This document shows, piece after piece, positions 23,466 to 36,029 of a stretch of DNA of 64,000 nucleotides. Source of the stretch: Chamaea fasciata (lineage: Eukaryota; Chordata; Aves; Passeriformes; Sylviidae); the NCBI GenBank assembly GCA_029207755.1, contig JARCOQ010000025.1:5014820-5078819 (forward strand), given 5' to 3'. Numbering within the stretch: the stretch's first letter is position 1; each line of letters opens with the position of its first letter. The notes below the pieces were generated by a model that saw only the letters and a list, made by a program, of their open reading frames with translations, was not told where the DNA came from and made no database searches. The position numbers were made by a program, and so were the translations under genes.

Positions 23466-25494
23466 TCAGTCCTTGGTGCTGCTCCACTTGGCCGTGCGCC
23501 AGAAAACCGGGGCTCTCATGAAGCGCCCCGAGCGCATGTAGGCAGAGATCTTGTCCAGGGCCTGGGGAAAAGGGACACGTGGGAACATGCAGGGACACAC
23601 CACAGGGTCAGGAGTGGGGACTCTGGGGTGCCTGGGACGGGCACAGGGACACCGGGGTGTTGGGGACAGGGACGGGAACACCAGGGGGTCAGGGACTGGG
23701 ACAGAGATGAACCCCGGCGTGTCAGGAACTGGGACATTGGAGTGTCAGGATTGGGATGGGGTCATTGGGATGTCAGTGATGGGGACACCAGGGCATCAGG
23801 GATGGGGTTATAGGGGTGACAGGAATGGGGATGGAGACAGAAACACTGGGGATTTAAGGATGAGACTTGGGATGGGACAAGGACACAGCCACCGAGGTGT
23901 CAGGGATGGAGATGGTGCTGGGGACACCGGAGTGGCCCCGGGCTGTCCCCTGCCCCTGCTCACCTCGAAGCGCTGCAGGAACTGGGCCAGGTTCCCCTTC
24001 AGCTCCGGGCACTCAGGCACGAACATGCACAGCCGGTCCACCACGTCGTACGCCAGGAAGTCCACGAAGGTGAGCTGGGGGAGGGGCAGGGGGGGGTCAG
24101 CCCCCACAGGGCCTCCCCAAAGCCACCCCGCATCCCCCACCTACCTTCTGCCCTGCAAACCAGGGCCGGGAGCCCAGGAACCGCGACAGCTCCTGCAGCT
24201 TCTTGGGCAGCTGCTCCAGGTACGCCGGCTTCAGCTTCTCCTACACGGCAGCGGGGGGCACAGTTCGGGGGGGCTGCTCCCCCCTGCCGGCACAGAACCC
24301 AGGGGGCATCACCCCCTGACTGCAGCCAGGCAAGGGACGTGCCCGTGCTGGTGGTGGCTCGGCCCCTTGTCCCTTGTGGGGGGACAACCCCGGGGTCTGG
24401 GGGGGATCCGTCCTCCCCAAAACCCCCGCGGGGGCACTCACGAAGTCGGGGCTGTAGCAGAGCCGGGCGAAGTCCATCCTCAAATCCATGAGCTCGTTTT
24501 CCAGCACGTCCACACGCTGCTTCTCCTCCTCCGTCTCACCACCTGCGGCGTGGGGAGGTGTCAACCCACCCCCCACAAAACCCCGGGGACCCCCCCCGGG
24601 CGCTGGGACCCCCCCTCCCCACTCACACATGTTGTGCTTGCGGGCGATGTAGCGCAGGATGGCGTTGCTCTGCGACAGCTTGGTGGGGCCGTCGATGAGG
24701 TACGGCAGCTGGGGGGGACCGGGGGGTGGGAGTCAGCCCCGGTGACCCCCACACCGCCCTCCCCACACCGCCCTCCCCATCACCTACGTTGGGGAAGTCG
24801 AGCCCCAGTTTCTCCTTCTCGTTGGTCCAGTCGCTCGGGTCATAGTCAGGGGGCTGGGGGGGCAGAGAGATTGGGGGGGGGGTGGCTTCCCCAGACCCTC
24901 TGCCCCACTCGTGGCACCCCCAGCAGTGGGGGGATGCGGACATTGGGGGGTGTCGCCCCTCTGCCCCGGGACGGCGGGTGACCCCTCCCGGGACAGATAA
25001 GGGAGAGCGTTGCCCCAGAGAGGGGCCAAGGTCTTTTTACTGGGGGGTGTGGAGGGGACAAAGGTGACGGCCCCGAGCTGGCAGGAGGGCCTGGGGGCGG
25101 CGGCAGCGGGACACGCCGCGAACTGGGGGCGTTCCCCCCGCTGCTGACACAGCAGGGACGAGGGTGCCGGGGTGGAGGGATTTGGGGGAGTCACAGCCCG
25201 CTTGCCCCCCGCTCACCTGGGCCCGGGCGGTACTGGCGCTCCTGGTAGGGGGTCTCCGTGTACTCCAGCAGCAGGCGGATGGCGTGGGCCAGCTGGGGGG
25301 CACAGCACCCGCTTTTGGCATCCCAAAGCCCCCCCGGACCTCTCGCCCACACCCTGGGGCCTCCAGTACTCCCACATCGCTCTGGCACCTCCAGCACCCC
25401 CAGACCCGCGCCCACCCCCGTCCCCAGCACGCCACCGTCACCCCTCGATCCCACTCACCCCACGGATGTCCCAGTACCCCAGCGTGACCACCAT
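23466..25494 (-). pseudogene. GSTM-B unit 1: mu-class glutathione transferase with a stop in exon 3
   Basis: The exons are 25459-25494, 25217-25292, 24788-24853, 24627-24708, 24442-24542, 24145-24240, 23964-24074 and 23466-23561. Exon 1 encodes MVVTLGYWDIRG with the catalytic tyrosine. Exon 3 is 66 bases, one longer than in unit 2. Five G on the plus strand (24849-24853) replace four, so the codons after the exon 2/3 join read Ala-Pro-stop. All later exons are still open with good splice sites. Exon 7 carries four substitutions within 13 bases (24029-24041) that turn LDQQR into VDRLC. The poly(A) signal of the upstream AMPD2 copy is only 287 bases before this start. An error in a G run is possible. 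Confidence 0.8.
23600..23880. repeat. Degenerate GTCAGGGATGGGGACA-type repeat in GSTM-B intron 7
   Basis: Words of the type TCAGGGA-TGGGGACACC recur irregularly across the intron between exons 7 and 8. The same array lies at about 36170-36450 in unit 2. Confidence 0.6.
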
Positions 25495-25780
25495 GGCGAC
25501 ACCCGGCCGAGGCTCTGCGAGAACACGGACTGGGACGGACTACGGACCGGGACAGGAGCCTCCCCTGTCCCCTCCCCTTGGCACCCGCGGGTGCAGGCAG
25601 GGTGCCAGGGCGTCCAGCCAGCACCGCTCGGGATCCGTCCCCTGACCCTCCCACATCACCCTGGGGACCCCCAAACCCAGGCCATGAGGGGACACACAAC
25701 CCCCTTCTGTGCCTCAGTTTCCCTCTGGGGCTGCGCTCCCCCCTCACCCCATTGCAATTTCAGTGTTTTACTTAAATACT
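25495..25780 (-). promoter_or_regulatory. Short interval between AMPD2 3' end and GSTM-B start, unit 1
   Basis: Only about 286 bases separate the AMPD2 poly(A) signal (25781-25786) from the GSTM-B start codon. The GSTM-B promoter must lie here or inside the AMPD2 3'-UTR. The DNA is GC-rich with no obvious TATA box. The equivalent in unit 2 is 38056-38341. Confidence 0.45.
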
Positions 25781-26980
25781 TTTATTTTTCATGCTTGGTT
25801 AGGGTTTGTTTTTTGTTTTTTTTTTTTCAAAACTTTGTTGTTTTCATAGTCGCCATTAGGTTTTCCTGGGAATGCCGGCTCCAGATGCAGATGAGCAGGA
25901 CTGGGATGGGGCACTGCAGGAATAGAGGGGGAAATGCCCCACTGGGATGGGAGAAGCCTGGTCCAGCCCGATCTGGGCCAGAAATAAACATCTCCTGGGA
26001 GTGTTGGGGCCAGGGACACATGTCACCCGGTCCCCTTTCCCTTCATCCCTGAGCTGGTGAGGATGAAACATTCCCCATCCCACCCTTTGCCTTCCTCCCT
26101 GTGGTGAAGAGGATGGAACATCCCCCACCAGGCACCATCCCCCTGTCCTCTGGGCCACTGTGTCCCCACTGACACCAGAGACCTCAGGTCTGGGTTCCTT
26201 TGGTTGTCCCCACAGGGCAGAAGAGCGGGCTGAGAAGGCGCTGAGGGGTTAAAGAGTGTCAGGATGCAGGTGGGGCTGGGCTGGGACTCCCACACTGTCA
26301 CCACACCAGCACCCGGGACCCTCGCCCTGTCACTGCATCCTCAACGTGGGAGGTAAATCCAGGACACCCCTGGCCCCCCTCCCCTGTGTCACCTCCTCGT
26401 CCCATCAGGCCCAGCAGGGCCCAAGCCAGCAAGGAGACACCAGTTAAAAACAACAGAAAAAGACAAAAAAAACCACCCATAAAATGACCAAACCAAGATG
26501 AAACGGAGAGGACTCAACAAACTCCATCCCCTGCAGTGGCACTGGTGGCACCAGGACAGCAGCAGGAGTGGCCCCTTCCCAGGGCAGGAGGTAGCAGGTG
26601 GGGGGACGGCGGCGGGGCCCTGGGGGCCTCAGGGGGGATCTGGGTGGTCAGTGGGTGCCGAGGGAGATGGTGAGAACATCCTCCTCCTGGATGGGCTCCA
26701 GCTCAGCGCTCTGCACCGCCTGCGTGATGAGCGTCAGCTCCTGGCACAGCGTCTCGAAGCGATAGCTCACACGGATGTCGGGAACGTTGGTGCGGCGGAT
26801 GTCGTTCCCCTCCGGACCCTCCTTCAGGTAGTTGGGACCCAGCCAGTAGCTCTTCACCTGGGGGACACGGGAGAGGGTCCCGTGGCTGCCCGGCATTCCC
26901 GAGTGCTGCCAGTGCTCATGGAGGGGGAATGGGAATGACAGAACTGGGAGTGGGAATGGGAATTGCGGATGGGAGTGGGC

Positions 26981-27145
26981 AGAGCCGGCTTTCCCTCCTC
27001 CCTACCCCACCCCAGCCAGCAGTGGGGTGGCCTGGGTCTCCCCAGCCCAGTGAGGGTTCCTGTCCCCCCTTTACTCACAGGAGCCGGGGCATTTGTACGA
27101 GCCAGCGGACGTTGCTGGAGTGGATGCGGTGGCTGACGGGCCAGC
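26981..27145 (-). pseudogene. Relic duplicate of AMPD2 exon 12 inside intron 17, unit 1
   Basis: About 165 bases are a diverged copy of 28892-29055, which is the 3' part of exon 12 with its donor and flanking intron. The donor word and the VRWLVQ coding stretch can still be recognised. The 5' half of the exon and an acceptor are missing, so it should not be spliced in. The same relic is in unit 2 (39542-39706), so it predates the segmental duplication. Confidence 0.8.
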
Positions 27146-27254
27146 ATTGGGCATGGGGCAATGGGGGCGAATGGGAATTGGGCAGGAGGGTGGGCAAACG
27201 GGGGAATGGGGAAATTGGGAATAGGAATTGGGAAATGGCGGCAAATGGGGATTA

Positions 27255-27966
<712 letters not shown>

Positions 27967-28008
27967 CCACCCAGCCCGTGCTCACCCTACAGCTGCTCTT
28001 GGGGGTCA

Positions 28009-28423
<415 letters not shown>

Positions 28424-28988
28424 TCACCATCCCCCTGTGACCTCCCCAGAACCTCCTGAGGGCACAGGCTCGGGCCCAGGGCTGTCCTTACCGCCGGAGG
28501 TGGTTGAGCACCGTCATGTTGGCATACATGTAGTACAGGTAGTAGGAGTAGGGTGGGTTGTCCTCCTCCACCCAGTTGCCCGGCAAAGGGCTATCCAGGT
28601 TGAAGATGTGATGCTCTGGTTTGGATTCATCATCCACGCTGTCGAAGCCGTCCACCTGCACAAGAGACAGCCCCAGGATGGGATGTCACCCCTTGCTGCA
28701 GCTGGGTTTGGGTGTCCCCAGGAGCAGGACGCAGCACCCACATGCTCCAGGAAGAGGTGCAGCTCTGGGTGCTGGGCAGGGTGAATCGTGGCCTCATAGA
28801 GTGGCAGGAAGATATTCTCCAGCATCTCCTGGAAGTTGGCCAACTGCTTCTTCGTCCGGTAGATGTCACTGCAGGGAACAGACCCCACTCAGAGCCGGCC
28901 ATCCCTCCTCCCCACCCCACCCCAGCCAGCAGTGGGGTGGCCTGGGTCTCCCCAGCCCAGCTGAGGGCTCCTGTCCCCCCTTTACTCA

Positions 28989-29496
<508 letters not shown>

Positions 29497-31737
29497 TCAA
29501 GGATGGGCTGGGGGCTCCGCTCATCCCCAGGGTTTGGGAGCCTCCCGTACCGCATGGACATCCAGTGTGTCCACGCTCAGGTCGTAGGCTGTGAGGTTCA
29601 TCGTCTCAAACACCTCCTTGAGTGTCTGCTCCTTCCCCTTCTCCACGTGGACAATTTCATCCAGGTGCTTCTTCATTGCCCGCTTGATGAAGCGCAAGAG
29701 ATGCTTCTGGTTCATGCAGGACGAGGCATGGATGTGGGTGTCCACCTGCAGCAGTGAGGTGATGCTCAGCCCTGAGACCCTCCAAGAACTCCCCAGGAAC
29801 CTCCCGGGACCCGGGACTAGCTCAGGATCCACAGGTACCTTGCGGATATTGTAGAAGTCACGGTGAGGCACCTTCTTCTGGGCTGCCAGCTCCTTCATCT
29901 CGTTGAGCAGCACATGCATCTGGAACTTGTTGCTCAAGTACTGCAGTCGGCGGTAGCAGAAGGATTTGCTGCCCAAAACGGGGAAGAGGGGCTCAGTTTG
30001 GGGGTGAGGAAGCAGAACATCCAGCCCCAAAAGGCTGGTGCCCCCACAGATACGGGGACACAGACTCTTGGACACTGGTGAGGGTGGATGTGGGAGCTGC
30101 ACCAGCATCGTGTGCCAGAGTCACTGCCATGTCCTTGGGGCTGTCCCCAGGGCTCTGTCACACCCCCACCACAGAACCCCTCCCAGGGCAGGACCCTCCC
30201 GTGGGACCCTTCCCCTTACATGGGCCCATTGATGATCAAAGCCATGAGGAAATTCATGTCGGCGATAAACTCCTGCAGGTCGGGGTACGGCAGGTCCAGC
30301 TCCGTGCTCCTGGGGGGGACACATGTGGAGGTCACACAGCCTCCCCCAAAAACTCATCACCCCAGTGAGTAGGACCCTCCCCCTCACAAAACTCACTTGT
30401 CAGTGATGTCCTGCTTGGTGTAGACATGCACAACACCATCCACCATCTTCAGCCCAAAGCCCAGGTCTGCTGGCATCTTCTGGGGATCCCACATCTCGTA
30501 GGGGTGCTGCTCGGCAAACGGGGGGTGCACAGGGGCATCTGCAGCCAGGAGACACCCAACATCACCCCAGAAGCTCCTCCAGCACCCAGCCCAGAACTGA
30601 GAGCCCCCCACACCGGGCTCACCAGCAGCCACAGGGGTCTCGGGCACCTCCTCGTAGCGGTGGGTCTCCAGGGGCTTCTCGGAGAGCTCCTGCAGGTACC
30701 GGGCCGTAGTCTTGCAGAAGCTCTGGAGCGACAGCCCCATGTACTTCTCCCGCACGAACAGCGCCTTCACCACGCTCTTGGCCGCATCCAGCAGGTCGGT
30801 GAAGGGCACCTGAAGAGAGTGCGTTCCCAGAGCACGCCCTGCTCCTCTCAGCACTGGGGCCATCGGGCGGGGAGACGCCCAGTGCCACCCCCCAATGCCA
30901 ACACCCTCCTCTGCAACCCCAGGCCCACCACAGGCCTGCCCTGGGGGGCACTGGAAATCAGGTCCTACTGGGTAAACTGGGCCCACCAGTAAAGCCCCTC
31001 CACCCAGCACAGCCTGGGGGGAAGACCCAGGTCTCCCGACCCCCGAACAGGAGCCTCCACCCCATTTGCTCCCTGCATCACCCCAACGGGAATGGGGTGA
31101 CGGGCCGGTGTCACCCAGGGCAGGGATGGCACCGGTGTCATCGGGATGTGTGGTGCCTCGCCTGGGGCACGGCAACACCCAGGGTGCCCTGTGCCCCCGG
31201 GACACATCCTGTGCCATCCACATGTGTGACAGGTGGCAGCCCTGGTGGCACTCCGAGACCCCCCCCCCAACACGGGTGCCAGACAGATGGCAACCACAAA
31301 GTGCCACCTCGCCCACCCCGTGCCACCATCCAGGACACCCTGTGCCACCCACCCAGCACCCGTGCGGGTCACCAGAGTCGGGAGCAGCCCCGGTGACGCC
31401 CCTAGACGCCCTCCCCCCCAAGAAGTACCAGCCAGGAGACAACCCCGAAGCGCCACCATCACCCTGTGTCACCACCACCATTTGCCATCCACCCAGAACA
31501 CACGTGTGCCACCCACGTGTGGGAACAGCCCCAGTGACACCCCGAGTCCCTCTCTCAACAGCGCCAGCCACAAAGTGCCACCTTGCCCACCCCGTGCCAC
31601 CACCACCCCGTGCCAGCAGCCCCCCTCGTGCCACCCACCCGAGATGGCCCCCGAGGAGCTCCCCCGCCCCCTCCAAACCGGCCCCGCTCCCCGCGTGGGG
31701 TCCGGCCCCCCCGCATCCCCCAGCGCTCCCCCTCCTT

Positions 31738-31790
31738 CCTCCTCCTCCTCCTCCTCCTCCTCCTCCTCCTCCTCCTCCTCCTCCTCCTCC
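31738..31790. repeat. (CCT)n microsatellite, AMPD2 intron 1, unit 1
   Basis: About 17-18 perfect CCT units, against about 8 at the same site in unit 2 (46537-46561). Confidence 0.95.
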
Positions 31791-32239
31791 GTTCTCACTG
31801 CGCCACCGAGGCGCTGGCGGGAGGGGACACACAGGACCCCCCAAGGCCGCTGCCACCCCTCCCGCTGCCGGGACGTGGCGGTGGGCTTCCCCCCGGCCAA
31901 AAATCCTCTAAGCACCAACGCGGCATTCCTCCCCACCCCCCAAACTGATCCCCCCACTCCCAGCACCGCGTCCCCCCCGCACTGGGCGTGACCTGGGTGT
32001 CCCCGTGGGCTGTCGGAGGGTGCGGGGGATTTGTGGGGGGGAGGTCTCACCTGCGGGGCTGGGGGTCTGCAGGCCTGTGGGGGGCTCAGGGTGCCACATC
32101 TACAAAGTACTTTATTGTCCTGGGGGGCATGTGGGGATAGGTGCCATGCCAGTGGTGCCATCCCCCCCCCCAAGGATGGAGGACGCTGGGGGGGCTGGGT
32201 TAGGACTCCCCCCCACCCTCCGAGCCCCATGCCGAGCTC

Positions 32240-35031
32240 CTACAACTTCTTGTTGCCCCACTTGGCCATCTTGCTGTTGATGGGCATCTTCTGGAAACGG
32301 CTGGACTTCATGTAGGCAGCCACCTTCTCCAGAGCCTGGGGACACACACACAGTGTCAGGGACGCCCCCACCCAGGGGTGCCCTCGGGGTGCCCCTGCTC
32401 ACCCCAAAGCGCTCCATGAAGTCCTTGAGGTTCTTGAAGGGCTCCAGGCACTTGGGCTCAAAGATGCGGTTCTGATCCAGCACGTCGAACATGAGGAAGT
32501 CTACGAAGGTCAGCTGGGGACATCGGGGGACACGGTGAGGACAAACCCACTCCCCTGCCCCCTCGGCCCCCTCGGCAGGCCTGGCAGTACCTTCTCCCCC
32601 GCAAACCACTTTCTGTCCCCCAGGAAGTTGGAGAAGAGCTTCAGCTTCCCCGGGAGCTGCTCCAGGTAGCCCGGCTTGAGCTTCTCCTGAGGGAGGAAGA
32701 AAGGGGTGAGGATGGGCAGCCAGCCTGGGGAGCACCCTCCCAACAGGGGGTCCCCAAAGCTGCCATGGGGTCCCACAGCCTGCAGGACACTCACAAAGTC
32801 AGGGTTGTAGCAGATCATGGCAAGGCTCATGCGGAAATCCATGATCTGGTTCTCCAACATGTCCACACGCAGGGTCTCCTCCTCAGTCTCACCGCCTACA
32901 CAGGCTGAGGTCAGTGCTGGGGGCCCAAACCCTTCCTGCTGCCCCAAACCCCCCCGGACCCCAGCCCTGTGCCCCAAATCCTCCCTGACCCCAGCCCCCT
33001 GCCCCAAACCCCCCCCTGACCCCAGCCCCCTGCCCCAAACCCCCCCCGACCCCAGCCCCCTGCCCCAAACCCCCCCCGACCCCAGCCCCCTGCCCCAAAC
33101 CCCCCCCTGACCCCAGCCCCCTGCCCCAAACCCCCCCTGACCCCTGCCCCCTGCCCTCTGCCCCAAACCGCCCCGGACCCCAGCCCCCTGCCCCAAACCC
33201 CCCGACCCCAGCCCCCTGCCCCAAACCCCCCCTGACCCCAGCCCCCTGCCCCAAACCCCCCCCTGACCCCAGCCCTCTGCCCCAAACCCCCCGACCCCAG
33301 CCCCCTGCCCCAAACCCCCCCTGACCCCAGCCCCCTGCCCCAAACCCTCCCGGACCCCAGCCCTCTGCCCCAAACCCCCCGACCCCAGCCCTCTGCTGGC
33401 TGTGGGTCCATCTAACTTCAGCTCCAGCCCCATGCTCACCCCCACTCCACCCTGCACCCCAATCCAACTCCAACCCCAAACCAAGCCCAACCGAACCCCA
33501 ATTCAATTCCAATCCCAACTCCAACCCTGCTCCAATTCCAAGCCTCAGCCCAAGCCTAAGACTAACCCTACTCCAAGCCCAACTTGGATTCAAGTCCAAC
33601 CCCAACCCAACCGAAGTCAAACCTAATCCCAATCCTGCTCCAAGCCCAATCCCACTCCAGCCCCACTCACACATGTTGTGCTTGCGGGCGATGTAGCGCA
33701 GGATGGCGTTGCTCTGCGTCAGCTTGGTGGGGCCGTCGATGAAATACGGCAGCTGAGGGGACAGAGGGACATGGGGACACAGGGACACCCCCAGCCATGC
33801 CCCCCCCAGCTCCAGAGCACCTACGTTGGGGAAGTCAAGCCCCAGCTTCTCCTTCTCGTTGATCCATTGGCTCTTATCGTAGTCAGGGGCTGGAAGGGAA
33901 GGAAGGGGGAGCCGGGTGATGTCGTGTCCTCCCCAAAAGCCAGAGAGGCTGAGGGTGGTGTGGGGCCCCCCTGAGCCCCCCTCACCCTCCCCACAGCTGT
34001 AGAGCTTGTCCTCATAGGGCGTCTCCGTGTACTCCAGCAGCAGGCGGATGGCGTGGGCCAGCTGGGGAGTGGGATTAGTGAGACACCCCCAAAAACATCC
34101 CCCACACGTGAGCCCGGAACTGGCTCACACGTGGGGAAACTGAGGCACGGGGGAGGGCACACTGCACGCCCTTCCCAGTACCACAGTCAGCACCCCCTGC
34201 ACAGGGTCCCCCCCAAAAACAACATCCTTCCACCCCCAAGTGCTGCAGGACCCCCAGAGCCCCCCACAAGACACCCCAAAAGATCATGGAGACCTCCAAC
34301 AGTTTCCCCAAAAGACCTGAGGGACTCCCGCAGCTCCTTCCAAGGTTAGAAGAGAGCCCAAGACCTCCCGAAAGACCGGAGGGACCCCCACAGACCCACC
34401 ACAGCCCCCCCAAGGACGACCCACTGCAATCCCCGCAAGACTAACGGTCCACCGCAGCCACCTCCCCCAAAACACCGGAGAGATTCCCAAAGCATGTCCA
34501 AAAGACACAGGAGACCCCCCACAAACTCCCTGAAGACAGGGGGGACCCCCGAAGATGCCCCACGGCCATCCCACACGCCCAAAGGGACCACCCGCAGCCA
34601 GGGATGAGATCTCCCAAAATCAGTGGGACCCCCGAGGACCCCTCACTGCCCCCTAAAAGCTCAGAGAGATCCCCGCGGCCCCCCCAAGACAAAAGGAAAC
34701 CCCACAGTCCCCACCCCCAAAACCAGAACCGCCCCCACGTCACGCAAAAAGCGCAGAAGGGACCCCACACCCCCCCGAACATCCCCTGCAGCCCCCGAAC
34801 GACCAAAGGGACCCCCGGAGACCCTCCGCAGCCCCCCGAAACACCGGCGGGAGCCCCGAAGAGCCCCGAAAAAGAGCAAGAGGATCCCCCCGATCGCCGT
34901 CAGGAGAGCCCGGGGTCCCCGCAGCCCCCCCCCGGCGGGGTGGCGGTGTCCCCAAGGAGGCAGCGGGTCCCCAGAGCGGTGGCGGGTCCCCCACTCACGC
35001 CGCGGATGTCCCAGTACCCCAACACCGCCAT
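32240..35031 (-). CDS. Glutathione S-transferase, mu class (GSTM-A, unit 2)
   Basis: Eight exons join to 219 residues: 34999-35031, 33986-34061, 33825-33889, 33671-33752, 32795-32895, 32591-32686, 32403-32513 and 32240-32335. Exon sizes (33, 76, 65, 82, 101, 96, 111 and 96 bases) follow the mu-class pattern. The N-terminal thioredoxin-like domain (about 1-85) starts MAVLGYWDIRG with the catalytic Tyr at position 6 and has the glutathione-site words QSNAILRY. The helical domain follows with CYNPDF, whose Tyr is the mu-class second tyrosine, and FVDFLMFDVLDQ. The enzyme is expected to be a cytosolic dimer that conjugates glutathione to electrophiles. It is an orthologue of the mammalian GSTM cluster as a group, and no one-to-one gene name is justified. 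It lies downstream of GSTM-B and AMPD2 on the same strand. Confidence 0.93.
32941..33380. repeat. ~28-30-bp C-rich minisatellite in GSTM-A intron 4, unit 2
   Basis: Same unit type as 19976-20834 (GACCCCAGCCCCCTGCCCCAAA) but about half the length, so the array changed size after or across the duplication. Confidence 0.95.
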
Positions 35032-35979
35032 GGCGCGCGCGGATCTCCGCCCCGCCCCCCGCGCGTGACACCGGCCACGCCCCTGGGTCCGGGGGGCGGG
35101 GCTTAAGGGGCCGCGGCTCCTCGGGGGTGCCCCCCCTTATCCCGGGGGTCCCCCTTAACAAAAGGGTTCCGTGATTCTTGCCGTTAAGAATGTGTGTTCT
35201 GTGACCCCCCGCCCGCATGGAACCCCCCGATCCCGAGGGCTCCTCCAGCCCCCCGCACGCCATGGGGTTCCCCGTAGCCCGGGAGCTCTGCGACCCTCCC
35301 ATGCCCGCAGGAACCCCCTTGTCCTCAGGGTTCTGTGACCACCCCTGACCCCACGGGGCCCCCTTTACCCTGGGGTGTCTGCGACCACCCCAAGGTCCAT
35401 GGGGGTCCCCCTCAACAGGGGGCTCTGTGACCCTCCCCATCCCCGTGGCTTTGCGACCCCCCGAATTCCGTGGGCTTCTCCTTATCCCAGGGGTTCTGAG
35501 ACACACCCCATCCATCCCCACGGGACCGCTTTATTCTGGGGACGCTCCAGCCCCACAAACTCCGTGGGACCCCCCTTATTCTGGGGCTCTGCAGCCCCTT
35601 AAATTCCATGGGGTCCCCCTCTTCCTGGGAGCCCCGTGACCCCCCAAACTCCACGGGAACCCCCTTATCCTGGGGCCATGGGTTCCTCTGTAACACCCCC
35701 TCAAGCTTCATCGGGGTCCCCCCTTTCAATCCCCTAAGCTGCGGGGGGGGTCTCACTATCCTGGGGGGGACAGGGACCCCACCACGGTCCCCACAGTCTC
35801 CATGGGGGTTCCCCTTATCCCGGGGACGCAGGGGGAAATGGCTTCCCCCATCCCAGGATCCAGGAGGGCCCAACATCCCCCCCAGGGGTTACCCCACACA
35901 TGAGGGGTTCCCACACCTCCCACCACAGCCCCCCAGCAGCTCAGAGCACCCCACACAGCGGCTGGACAAGGGGGAGCCC
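35032..35979. repeat. GSTM-A promoter side and degenerate minisatellite, unit 2
   Basis: A near-copy of 22468-23415: a CpG-rich start region upstream of GSTM-A, then diverged CCCCCTTATCCTGGGG-type units. No coding exon. Confidence 0.6.
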
Positions 35980-36029
35980 CCCACGATTTATTGGGGAGTT
36001 CTGGGGGCGACCTGGGGGGGGTCAGCCCC

